Positions 45,807 to 56,552 of a stretch of DNA of 64,000 bases are shown piece by piece (within the stretch, counting starts at the first letter, position 1; every line of letters begins with the position of its first letter). Source of the DNA: Labyrinthula sp. Ha (taxonomy: Eukaryota > Sar > Bigyra > Labyrinthulida > Labyrinthulaceae); NCBI GenBank assembly GCA_015227615.1, contig JAALGZ010000084.1:1-64000 (forward strand). The letters run 5' to 3'. Position numbers and translations under genes: made by a program. The notes below the pieces were generated by a model. It was not told the origin of the DNA, did not search any database, and saw nothing but the letters and a program-made list of their open reading frames with translations.

Positions 45807-46880
45807 ATGGAATCTGCGTTCTCAATCGACACCTTTCAGGTAATAGTATTTGCTGCAAACTTAAATATTAAATTCATTGCTGGAAGATCAAGGACAGATA
45901 AATATTATGTTGCTGGAGGTGTTTATCCCCTCCTTTTCTGTATCAACGAAATAAAGGGTGAAAATCTGCAAGAATTTGTGTTTAACTTGAACGAAAATGC
46001 AAAACAAAATTTAGGAGAGAGTTATTATCTATGCGTTGATTTAGAGAAAGAAGGAAAAATTCCAATTTCCAATAATGCAGATCCAGTCATTAAGTTCTTG
46101 ACAGAATTTTCTCTATATGGTCTAGTAGTTTTTAAAGTAAGAACCCTTCTTGTACAACATCCAAGTATGCAGTTTATTATCAATTATTGTAATTATTCTC
46201 AAACTTCTGCAGTTTTTCTATTGAATTCCCCTGTAAATTTTGTTTCTGGGTTGAAACAACTTCAAATAAGACTTCCTGCTGTCAAAAGTAATCTCACGTT
46301 GCTTTCTAAATTTGATAATGAAGTTATTTCTATTTCAAACTCTATTGTTTGGAGAAAATATTTGAGCTCGAAAGATTCTCTATTTAACTTTAATTTCCGC
46401 TCAAAATCCTCGAAACTTCTTGAATTAGGATATTTTAGTGCGAGTACTATTTCTCTAAACTTGGAGAATCACGGTGATTTATCAGCAACTGTTTTATTAT
46501 TGAGTGCACTTAGCCAAAACCCATATATTAGAAAGCTGGATTTAGATGTAACTTTCTTGGAAAAACCCATTCTGAAAATTTTCAAGTTATTGGGTCAAGG
46601 AGATCAGTTTAGATATGGACTCACTCCTCCGACACAAAACGTAAAGGGATTTATCTTACTTTGTTCTTTATTAAAAATTGAACAAGCTGTTGAATATAAA
46701 AGAAAATTTTTAACTTCTGAGTTTTATTCTTTGCAGTTGTTTCGTCAATATCGCATTGAGATTAATAAGGACTTGGAGGCGGACTATATTGTCATGAGAA
46801 GAAATGAAAAAAATAAATTTCTGAGAAGAGAATATCCATTTTTTAATAGGAATAATAGCTGGACGCTTGGAGATGTTTAA
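45807..46880 (+). CDS. Orphan protein, unknown family, paralogous to its neighbour
   Basis: A single-exon frame of 357 residues starting with ATG. I do not recognise the family. The protein is rich in Leu, Asn, Phe and Ser and AT-biased in codon use. The C-terminal third has short leucine-spaced segments (KLLELGYFSASTISLNLE, IRKLDLDVTFLEKPILKIF) that may be degenerate leucine-rich repeats. There is no signal peptide, membrane span or catalytic motif. It is divergently placed 180 bp from a homologous but broken copy, so it belongs to a local gene family that may be lineage-specific, for example surface- or host-interacting, though nothing proves that. Confidence 0.7.
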   Translation: MESAFSIDTFQVIVFAANLNIKFIAGRSRTDKYYVAGGVYPLLFCINEIKGENLQEFVFNLNENAKQNLGESYYLCVDLEKEGKIPISNNADPVIKFLTEFSLYGLVVFKVRTLLVQHPSMQFIINYCNYSQTSAVFLLNSPVNFVSGLKQLQIRLPAVKSNLTLLSKFDNEVISISNSIVWRKYLSSKDSLFNFNFRSKSSKLLELGYFSASTISLNLENHGDLSATVLLLSALSQNPYIRKLDLDVTFLEKPILKIFKLLGQGDQFRYGLTPPTQNVKGFILLCSLLKIEQAVEYKRKFLTSEFYSLQLFRQYRIEINKDLEADYIVMRRNEKNKFLRREYPFFNRNNSWTLGDV

Positions 46881-47459
46881 GGATAATTACAGCAAGACAA
46901 AATAAATATTTTGCAAAGATCTTCTACCGTGAATTAATATCTCCATTGATTTTTTCGCCTCTTGCAAGTATCATTTTATTCTGTAAAGTTATGCACTAGA
47001 GTTAAAGATTTTTTGAGAGTTTATGTGTCCTAGCAAGCATGTTTCCCTTGGGTTAGCGCCCTGAAAAGTATTAGTGCAATACAATTGCTTTTCGCCTTGA
47101 ATATGGAGTTTTATCTATATGTTTCTGCGTAAATAAGTTGACCATTATGTCTCAAACTATTTTTGTAACCAGGTTAATTACACTTGGATTATGTATCTCA
47201 TAGGAAATGTAATTGTAACATTTTTTTTATTTTTCTCTGCTGGTGATTCTTTTCTTTCTCTCTAGACTTGATCTTACTGATGAAATGCTTATGAATACTT
47301 TAGTTTTCTGGTATTCACTTTATGTGACTGGTTCGCCATAGCACTCACACACTTGGTTTACTGGGATATATTTTTCTCATCCTGGAATCTTTTATACCCA
47401 AGGATGTGGTTAGGTCTATTCTGCTTTTTACTAGTAAAGCTAACAAGAAGATACTTGGA
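46881..47459. other. Gene-free stretch
   Basis: Nothing recognised. It separates the orphan gene from repeat copy B. Confidence 0.45.
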
Positions 47460-49730
47460 TAAACTTCACGAAGAGTAAGCAGATGTATAAGCACAGATTG
47501 TCAACAAAAAACAGACATAGTGAGTGAGTCTAGATGTAAGTTGAACGTTCAATACCTGAGTTTCAACAGATAATATGATTGAAATGGTTGATTGCTTTGT
47601 GGAAATCAAGTCCAGAACTTACAAAAAGTGTTCTAAAAATCTGCTCCGAGATTTTTTATTTGCAAAAGACATTAAGTTCTATATATTGAATAATCTTTAC
47701 TTTATTAAGGCAAGTAGCCCAAAACATGAAGCAAATGACATGAAGAATAGCTACACGGTAAATAAGTCTATTTGAGTTAATAGAGGCTAACTTTAGTATC
47801 TTACATACAACATTGAAAGCAAAAAGCTCTAAAATTGCGCCAGAGTTGACTCAATAAACTACTTTGTTGGTATTTTGTTTGGCAATAGTTCCTATTATAT
47901 ATATAGTTATTTGTAATACTGATACAATGTCACTTCTAATGTATTTAACACTTATTAGACTTTATTTTAAGTACATAATAGTTTCGTTCAGCGTTAGATT
48001 TCTAGAGAATAAAAGAATGGAATGGCTGCAATAGATCCGAAAATGGAAGTATTAATGATAGATGACTCTAGATATTAAGATAAAGGTGCAATGTTGAAGC
48101 TTAATTTTATTAATTTAACCAGTACTGACAATGATATTGAGAATTAAACTCTTCTAAGTCAGCCATAGACAAATTGCAAAGTTGTTATTAGGTGGATATC
48201 TGTGGGAGATATAGCCTGTGACACTTCTAGCTACATCATGTTGGTTATGAGCGCGTGAGAGTAGACTGATTCTTCAAAAAATGTTTGCTTGATTCGCTTA
48301 CGTACAGACTACTAAAACATGGAGTATGTGGAATACTTAAACATTTTAGTTCTGGAAATTTCAGATTAAATATGCCGGGCGTACCAATGAGATCTACCAA
48401 GGCTGAAGAAAAGCTTTGTATATTGTATACCCCGTAATTGAAGATTCTTTTAACCTCTAATGGACTTTGATGGAAGTCCTTATTCGGGGTGAAAACTAAA
48501 ATTTCTTAGATCCACTGTCAATGAATTTATTCGAGACAAGTTCACATCACTTTCCCCTCATTCTTGATTTAATGAAGATCTTGTCTCTGAATAATCTAAC
48601 TTTACGCAGCAGAACTTTTTGATTAATTAATAAAACCAAAGGAACGTTATGTTGGGCTTTTACAGAGACATGAATATTTTCCCTCAAGAAACCTCTCCAA
48701 GCAAAAAAAAACAATCCACATTTATTTCAATAATATTTGTCTTTTGAGAAGGTTTAGGATAAATATATAGGGAGCTTTATCTCTATTGTGAGAGTCTTTT
48801 GTAAGAATGTAAAGCATAATGTTTCAAGAACTGAAGCATTGGTGTTCAACAGCAAAAAGTATCTATACAGATACATGTAGCTCAGATAGTTGAGGGTCTT
48901 ATCTTCCTTTTTTGGTACAACTTATTAAAATATCCAAGAGTAAGCTTGAACTTCATGAATAAAAATAAGAAAAATCTTCAATAAGGTTTATAACAAAACA
49001 GAACTCTGTAGTTCCAATATTCATTAGTTTCACTTGGGTAAACGTGGTTTTTCTGTGAGGTAATTTACTGAAGTTTTTGTGTGAAAGAGTATTGCTTAAT
49101 ACGATTTAATTTATAGTTGCCAAGATTGATATATCGTTTTCATTCTCAGTTTCTAGATGTTTTCACAAATTTGGACTACTTGTGTATATAAGAATTGAGT
49201 TCTATGGAGTTCATAGTAAAGTTTCCCAATCAATAAACTTTTGAAAGCTAAACTGAGCCAATGAATACATACTCCAAACTTTGGACAAATTGCATGTTAA
49301 GTTGTGATGAAACTTCTTCCTCAGATGAACATAGAAAGATTTTTGCCACAGCTCAATTGATGGTACAGTTCTTGAGATGAAATATGGATGGGGTACTGGA
49401 ATTAGAACTGATACGCAGCAAGATCGTTTGCAGGAGTCTAGTTAGTACAATCAATCATCAGCAAAAATAAAGGTAAGTTCTAACGAAAGCTTAAGTATTA
49501 ATCGCGTTAGACTTTTATATCTTAAACTCATAGTCTAATGCTTTGTATGTTAAAACTATGTATATCCAAACCTTAATCTAAAACTTTCGTTCATGGGTTA
49601 ACTATATTTTGACTCCAAATGGATCTATAATTAGATTCTATTAATAAAAATTGACCTCAGTACCTTCCTCATATACTTAAGCCAAATCGTTGACACCCAA
49701 TCACTTATCAAAGTAAATAGCATCAGTCGA
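47460..49730 (+). repeat. Dispersed unclassified repeat, copy B
   Basis: Same orientation and order as 520-2776. The upstream part also matches: the frames that begin MIETV at 640 and MIEMV at 47575 are aligned, and ACTTCA-GAA blocks precede both. Copy B has more interruptions in the 48440-48720 region where copy A is open. Weak similarity past 49730 may exist. The tRNA-like TAGCTCAG string at 48881 lies inside the repeat and does not fold as a tRNA. Confidence 0.7.
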
Positions 49731-52700
49731 ATAAAGTTGTGACTCTTGAGTTGAGAACAGAATCAGAGAGACTTGCCCAGGTATCTAGCTAATAATAGGG
49801 TATCATTCATATGAGTGAGTTATTACAGGAATTTTCTTGCGTTGTATCTATTTTATCACCTGCTGTGAGAAGTCTTTCGGTCTCTAAAAAGTATAATCTT
49901 GTAAATACGATGACCTTCGAAGCATTGTCGGTATCGTTTTCGGTGACAATCCTCAAAATTTGTATTGATCACCGTAAGAAATATTTCGCTTCATATCTAA
50001 GACCCAATTGCTGAATGGTTTGAAGCTGATGCTCATTCATTAAATTGAGGTATTACGATTGCTATGGCACGTTTCCTCTTTGCCTTAAATAGTAAGAATA
50101 TACAAACCTATAGTTTTTACTTATATAATTGGCTAAACACCAGATGTTTCTGGTCTATGTTGCACTAATATACATTGTATCTATTTTTGAACAATAACCC
50201 GTAAATTAGATTCTTGAAATTCAAGAGATATTTAGAATTTTTAATAATTTGGCAGCACAATTCTTACGTATATTCCTCTTGTTGCATTGGTTAGATGATT
50301 TCGCAGCATTTTGGTTTATTATTGGTAATCCTTTATTTTAATAACAGAGACGGCCAAATGATTAAAAAGATATTTTGTTTCTTTCTTAACTAATGACCAT
50401 CGGTAGATGAATGTTGTGGCCGAATTTGTATTTCAAGCTTCAGGAATAGTAAGAATCATTTGTTAGAAACAAACATTCCGTATTTTTAAGACTAAATCAA
50501 AATCGGAAAGAATATATATTTCTTCATTCTTAATTTCATCAGTATACATTCCTACTTTCAGTCTAGATCTACTTCAAAAGAAAACACAAGGCCAAAGTAA
50601 CTAATAAGATTGAGTCTAGGAATCAATAATTTTAGGATCCATGTTTTCCTTTATGGTCTTGAAGCTTAATCAAGTATTATACCAACGTTCATTCGGTGAA
50701 ATATCAATTCTTACTAACATATAAGAAAGTGCAGAAAAGCACGTTTCTGGAAAAGGTTGTCACTCTTGGAATTCATCATTTAAAATTATTACTACACTTT
50801 ATTAATCTGTAAATTCGGGACAAAAAAAAATCTTATAGGACACCAGCTATCATCTTCACTGAGGATAGTCTTATATCGCATAAACGAATTTTCTATTAAA
50901 CTCTTGACAGCCATTTTTTTGGATTGAGGTTCATAATCCCGGGCATTACAACTACTCTTTGGTTGAATTTATTCCTACACTTAACCTTTATTTAGTCATT
51001 TTTGATGACCACATGGTAGACATGTATTGTATGTTTCATTACGTTCTTGCTGTCAGTTTCTGGATGAAAACCTGTAGTTTTAATTGAGCACTTTATTTGC
51101 TTCTTGAGCATGATTTGTATACAACTTCATATTAAACTTCACCTTATGGGCATTTATTTAGTTATCAGAAAAATTCGAAGAAAAACATGAATATAATTAA
51201 TTTTTTTCTTGCTTCAGGTATTATTTTTTTTACAAATCTCGACTATAAATTTGGCCCTTAAGTTTTAATTTAACATTAGGGTTGTGCATATACCTTTTGA
51301 ATCCTGAGGATTGTTGAAGCATACTGTTATGGCAAATAAATATTTAAAAGCAACAGTTCCGCTTCACTTTTTATTCCTCTACTTATATGAAGAACTATTT
51401 TCCCTAAGTTATTCTTTTTCTATTGTAAGATAGTTCTATCATAAGCCTTTAGTTGGCTTAATTTAAAATAAAATCATATAAACTTTTCTTAACAAGGCTA
51501 ATATATTTTAACAAATGAGATAGAGATAAATTGATATAACATATACGTTTGACATATGCTATTATTACGTGAACTAGATATAGTTAAATGTAAATTCTCA
51601 CATAGTTAATGCTTCCCATAGTTTCCTTATTATATATTCATATGAATTTTCTTATTTCTTGAGTCATTTTCTCTATATAATCATACAATACAGTGAAGAA
51701 CTGCCTTGGAAAGATTTTTATAAGTTGTCGAACTGGATGGAGATCATTGAGAAAAATCTACTATGTTTCAGTCGCTCTTTAACATTTAACGCTAGTTTAA
51801 CATTTTAGTCAATGTTATCTTTTATCTTTAACAAGATATAATTTGCTGCAGTGTGGTCTTATATGTCCAAACTCTGTGTATTTAGTTGATATTATCATAT
51901 AGGTAGTTCTTTCTTTGGTAGTAGAGAGACTTAAATATATTAATGAAAATTGTTATATAACGAAATGGGAGCTACAAAGTTTTCTCTGGCTAAGGCTCTG
52001 GATTCATTAAATGTGGAAAAATAGTTTAATTTTGTATGTAACTTGTATTTCTTTTCATTGGTTCTTTTGTTTCATTATTTTGAACTTCTTGTTTTCGGGA
52101 TCTGAGTCATAAAAAAGTATTAATTAGTTCAGAGAACTAAATTTTTTATCTACCCGGTTAAAATATAACCTAAATATAGAATAATTCACTGCCATAAGTT
52201 TCTGTTAATCTTCTGTTGAATTATTTCATGAAAAGCAACACCAACAATGAATCATTCTGAAGACTGATAAAACTTGTTGTGAAATACTTTCAAGATTAGA
52301 TATACAGAACGGAAAGAGCTTTTTTGGAGTTAACAGCGTTTATAAATGGTTAAATGGTAAAAAGCTTTTATGTTTCTGTTTTTGTATACTTAATGGACTA
52401 AATTTGCAAGATTGTACTTCTGAAGGGCTTATCAAAACTGGTTCATGGTTTAAAATTAAGCGCCCCTTAGGAAGCGATAGCTCAGAGAATAATTAAAAAA
52501 TGCGAGCACAATGCATTCTATATATTATTAAGCAAAAATTTTAAAGAAAAACACACAGAATGCTTAGATAATACTATTTTTCTTAGTCGCTCACGGATTA
52601 AATTACAGGTGTTAATTACTATTAATTTTTGAATTAATAGAATAACAGAGTTCATCCAAAGAAGAACTCAATATTAAGCAAAATAAACTATATTTAGTAC

Positions 52701-53187
52701 AACAACATATTAACTTACAATGTTTAGGCTTCACGGTTCACTACTTCCAGAGCTTTGGAGCTTGTGGTTTGGATGCCACCAAATTTTCTCGTTGATAGGT
52801 TAATGATATTCTGTATATTTTTCTAAGTTTCTACGGTATAAATTAAAAATTTTTTCTTTGCAAAAGAAAGAAATAAACCATTGAAAGACCAGCCCTTTCA
52901 ATAACTTCACCTTGCGGTATTTTAATTAAAAGCACTATATATGGAATGTTAAATTTACGGTTTTTGAAGTCTGAATTTTAAAAACAAAGCAAAAAAAAAA
53001 CTATTATTTTAAATAAAATAAATAAACCAAACTCCTTCTAAATCAATTTGTTCAACTCTCTCGTAGTAGAATTCTAAAAAGGCTTTTTGAGAATCACTCA
53101 AGGTATTAATCATAACCTAAAATTCTTCTGCTTAGAAAAGTGTTCCTTTGTATCACAACGTTGCATTACTGCGACAGGAATATAAAA
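49731..53187. other. Gene-free, very AT-rich stretch of about 3.5 kb
   Basis: No open frame above 70 codons carries a motif. The final 300 bases contain A-rich runs. An AATATAAAAATG context directly abuts the start codon of the carrier gene that follows. Confidence 0.45.
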
Positions 53188-54157
53188 ATGGAGAAAACAG
53201 AAAATCAAAAACTTCTCGCTACAGCCTTAGGTAAATTACTGCTTAAATTATAACCTTTTAGGTTCCTCAACCTCTGGGGTACTTGCAAGGTTTCCATGTC
53301 ACCCAATTGATACTTTAAAGTCAAGAATACAGGCCTCTTCACTGAAGAAGCAACCGACGCCCAGTTCTCAGACGACTCCTTTTCGAAATCTTTTCAAATC
53401 AGTTAAAACTCATATAATCTCTGGAACACCGTCGCAGACGATTCGTTCTCTTTACCGAGGTTTTGGAGTGACAGCTCTTGGCTCAGCCCCAGCTACTTGT
53501 CTTTATTTCTCTTCTTATCAAGTCTCCAAAGGAAAGTTGTCTAACCTCTTTCAGAGCGAAGAAACTTCTTTTTTAGTTCACTTTACTTCTGGATTGGTTG
53601 CTGAAACCGTTAGCTGTGTTCTTTTTGTACCTATTGACGTCATTAAGGAAAGGATGCAGATACAAAAATCCAAACAAACAGCTAAGATCTATTATAGTTC
53701 CACTTTAGATGCAGTAAAAAAGATCCGTTCAAATGAGGGATTCTTCGCATTATATAAAGGCTACGGAGCAACTGTTTTATCCTTTGGACCATTTTCAGCG
53801 TTTTATTTTATGTTTTATGAGAAAATGAAGAGTTATGGGAGTGCAGGTGGTGAAACACCAGGCATTGGAAAGTTAGCAGCATTTAGTGCAGTTTCGGGAG
53901 CTTTAGCCAGTTGGATCACTTCTCCATTGGATTTAGTTAAACTTCGATTACAGGTTCAGCGATCCGCAAAGGCTGCAGGTGAAGCCAAGGGAGAATACCG
54001 AAACATGTTCCAGGGATTGGCACTTGTGTTTAGAAATCAGGGTCTAGAAGGGTTGTTCAGGGGTTCTTTGGTTAGAATGAGTTTTCATGCCCCAAGTATG
54101 GCTATTAACATGGCTTTATTTGAGCATATGCATTCTTTTTATTTACAGTTTGTTTAG
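53188..54157 (+). CDS. Mitochondrial carrier family protein (SLC25)
   Basis: Two exons, 53188-53230 and 53262-54157, with a 31-nt intron at 53231-53261; 312 residues. Three repeats carry the carrier signature: PIDTLKSRIQ, PIDVIKERMQ and PLDLVKLRLQ, each followed by a GxxxLYRG-like element (SLYRGFG, ALYKGYG, GLFRGSL). These proteins have six membrane spans and move metabolites across the inner mitochondrial membrane. The substrate is not clear; the second motif with Glu-Arg after Lys resembles carriers of amino acid or cofactor type, but I would not name one. Without the small intron the protein would lack its first PxD motif, so the first exon is needed. Convergent with the next gene, 132 bases apart. 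Confidence 0.93.
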
Positions 54158-54289
54158 TTTATTTGAACAAGGGCTCTAAGGCAAAAAAAAAGCTCCTCTA
54201 CAAAGGCTACAGCCATAGAGTTAACAATAAATTATATCTAGTCCACCAGAAGTCCTTTTCAATGCTTCTGCAACAAAACTTCTACAATC

Positions 54290-55378
54290 TTATGAAAGTC
54301 GCACTAAGCCAGAAGCGTAAATAATAGCTTCTCCTGAAAACTTTACTGGTAAGATTCGGTCCCCTTCTTTCTGGTCTATATGTAAGTGCAGGATATCAAA
54401 GTTTCTAGCTCTTTCAGACGTGAAGCTACTACCTGAGCGTGAGACTTCAACCTCCGTATTTTGTCCAAACTGAAGCATCAACTTGGAAGAATCTCTAAAC
54501 GAGAACGTATGAAAGAGAACTCGTGCTGACGCAACTACCGCAAAGGGATCAAAACCAGCTTCAACTCCCTTCTGGAAGCACTTGATAAAATAATGAGGTT
54601 TATCTTTCTCACTAATAACAAACACAACCAAACTATATCCAACCAGTTCCATATTTCGTTGAATCTTCTGTGCATACTCGGGTAAAATTATTGGTTTCCT
54701 ATTCTTATAACAAGGGACAACTGCCACAGCTCTAGACAAGCCTTTCTCCAGACTGGTGTTTGTACGAACTACGTAATACGGCACAAAGTCTATATTTGTT
54801 GAAATGTACCCTCCATCAACCTCTGTTACTTGGTTGAAAGCAGACGCCCACACTTTTTTTAAGAATAGCTTTTCCATAGCTTCGCTATTAAAGGGCAGAT
54901 AGCAATCCAGCCAAATTTCAGATCCAAGTTTTATTCCACTGATACCTCTACAAATAAAACCTACACCAAGATAAAGGCCTACCTTCTGCGGCTTAGTTAA
55001 CAGTACAACTTCCTTTATTTTATTTCTAGGGCGCTTATTCATGCGATACAATCTTGAAAGATAGACTTGAAGCATCTTGGTGGCAACTCCTTGGCCTCTG
55101 TATTTAGGAAGGACAACAACGGAATGTACTCCTAAAAGGGCCCCATCTGGATTGACCTGCTTCATACTTTCCATATTAAATGAATCAAACCTGGTGGCCG
55201 TGATATATCCAATCAACGCCTTGTTTAAGAAACACCCCAGGAAGAGCTCAGGGGCGTATTCTAATAACATTTGCACTTGTTCCAAAGTTGCAACTTCATC
55301 AGGTGGATAGGACAATTTCTCCATTTCAAACACTGTTTTTACATAAGTCAGGTCAAGTTGCTTGTAGCTAAGTTCCAT
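54290..55378 (-). CDS. GNAT acetyltransferase (AANAT-like) with an extra C-terminal domain
   Basis: A single exon of 362 residues. Residues 1-185 form a GNAT domain of arylalkylamine N-acetyltransferase type: MEKLSYPPDEVATLEQ near 19-34, APELFLGCF, then motif A VHSVVVLPKYRGQGVAT (84-100) with the acetyl-CoA loop R-G-Q-G-V-A, and PQKVGLYLGVGF. The AANAT family acetylates aryl- or polyamines. Residues about 190-362 are a second region with no recognised domain (IDFVPYYVVRTNTS, then MLQFGQNTEVEVSRSG), so the protein is about twice the length of a lone AANAT. The extra part could bind a substrate or partner. Same strand as PIG-Q, 190 bases apart. Confidence 0.8.
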   Translation of the reverse strand: MELSYKQLDLTYVKTVFEMEKLSYPPDEVATLEQVQMLLEYAPELFLGCFLNKALIGYITATRFDSFNMESMKQVNPDGALLGVHSVVVLPKYRGQGVATKMLQVYLSRLYRMNKRPRNKIKEVVLLTKPQKVGLYLGVGFICRGISGIKLGSEIWLDCYLPFNSEAMEKLFLKKVWASAFNQVTEVDGGYISTNIDFVPYYVVRTNTSLEKGLSRAVAVVPCYKNRKPIILPEYAQKIQRNMELVGYSLVVFVISEKDKPHYFIKCFQKGVEAGFDPFAVVASARVLFHTFSFRDSSKLMLQFGQNTEVEVSRSGSSFTSERARNFDILHLHIDQKEGDRILPVKFSGEAIIYASGLVRLS

Positions 55379-55567
55379 TGTCTTTCTTTTTGTTTGTTTT
55401 TGATGATTGTCATATTATACATATCAAGCTAAGGCGGTGATATTATGCCGGGTTTAGAGCGGAATTTTATTTCAGTTGTTTGTGCAAATAAACGGTAACA
55501 ATTCGCGCTGCAACTGCATGATAGTTGATAAACCAGAATATTTTCGATAATATCGGATATCATATTA

Positions 55568-56476
55568 TCAATTATCAGTAATAGGTGATAACCATAGAAC
55601 AATATCGTCAAATATAGGACCATTAAAGTTAAGGTTTGTTTGGAAATAGTTGTAGAAGGTATTTTTTAATGAAAGTGGATTTAATAGAAAAGATAAGAAT
55701 AATCCATTCACAAAGTGTGATATTATGACGATAAGTTGTAAACAAAAGAAAAAAAGAAAGTAAAATAAAGTTGTTTCGAACAAGAAGAAAGAAACGATAA
55801 AGATGATAGATCCGAGAAATATTTGATCAAATTCAAAATGCTCAGCATCAACTCTATTACGTAGAATGTTATTTTTCTTACCCAGGAACAAGCGAAAAAA
55901 ACATATCAGCACCTTGAGTTGTAAACTGCAGAGAGTTTTGAATTGAAAGTGCATAACTCTTGTACTAACAGAGGCAATAGTAATTAAATCAAACGAAATT
56001 GATAAAAGAAAACTTAGCCCAAGAAATTTTGAAGCATAAATAATCCAAACAAGAATATCGCTTTTTATAATATAAATAAAAATCATATAGTGAATTTCCT
56101 TCTGAATACGGAAACTTGCAAGAGTCATGTTTCTAAAAAGATCGTCTAAGTTCGAGTTCAACTTGAAACCAAACGGTGCGTGATCTTTCGTCAAATTATC
56201 TATATATAGTGCTAATGAATTAGAACATTTAGGTGTAAAATAAAACATGCAATTGTGTTTCACGTTGTTGTTGTATATATCTTTAAAAGAGCCTAAGACA
56301 TTTTCTGCACCAGTGTAATACACTAAGGCTTTCTCAAGAATAAAAACAAAAGAAATATCTATTGAAATAAATAAAAATATTCTCATAACTGTAGCTAAGC
56401 ATTTCATTTTTTTAGTTTGATTCTTGAATAAGCAGCGCAGCATACCTAATCTTATTTCTATCCATTTTTGCAGCAT
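55568..56476 (-). CDS. PIGQ: PIG-Q/GPI1, subunit of GPI-GlcNAc transferase
   Basis: A single exon of 302 residues with ATG at 56476. Several hydrophobic spans are visible (about 28-48, 125-160, 215-255). The region FRLFLGKKNNILRNRVD, followed by FDQIFLGSIIFI, is the diagnostic core of PIG-Q/Gpi1 proteins (GKKxNxLRxRxDxxxxxxDQLxxGTxxF). The complex transfers GlcNAc to phosphatidylinositol on the ER membrane, the first step of GPI-anchor synthesis. It is about half the length of the fungal and human proteins and lacks their long N-terminal part. It is divergent from CIAO1 with only 76 bases between start codons. Confidence 0.85.
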   Translation of the reverse strand: MLQKWIEIRLGMLRCLFKNQTKKMKCLATVMRIFLFISIDISFVFILEKALVYYTGAENVLGSFKDIYNNNVKHNCMFYFTPKCSNSLALYIDNLTKDHAPFGFKLNSNLDDLFRNMTLASFRIQKEIHYMIFIYIIKSDILVWIIYASKFLGLSFLLSISFDLITIASVSTRVMHFQFKTLCSLQLKVLICFFRLFLGKKNNILRNRVDAEHFEFDQIFLGSIIFIVSFFLFETTLFYFLFFFCLQLIVIISHFVNGLFLSFLLNPLSLKNTFYNYFQTNLNFNGPIFDDIVLWLSPITDN

Positions 56477-56552
56477 CTCGTTAACTAAAGGCTATTTTTG
56501 AGAATTCACCCAAAAGCAAATTCTAAATGAATCACCCCATTATTCAAAGAAA
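56477..56552. promoter_or_regulatory. 76-bp divergent promoter between PIG-Q and CIAO1
   Basis: The two ATGs point away from each other across 76 bases. Such a short shared spacer must contain both core promoters or place them inside the opposite 5' UTR. No TATA box seen. Confidence 0.55.

Noticed and set aside
48876-48945. tRNA-like string TAGCTCAG followed by GTTGAGG
   Set aside because: No matching acceptor stem or T-arm, and the place corresponds to diverged sequence in repeat copy A, so it is chance within the repeat.
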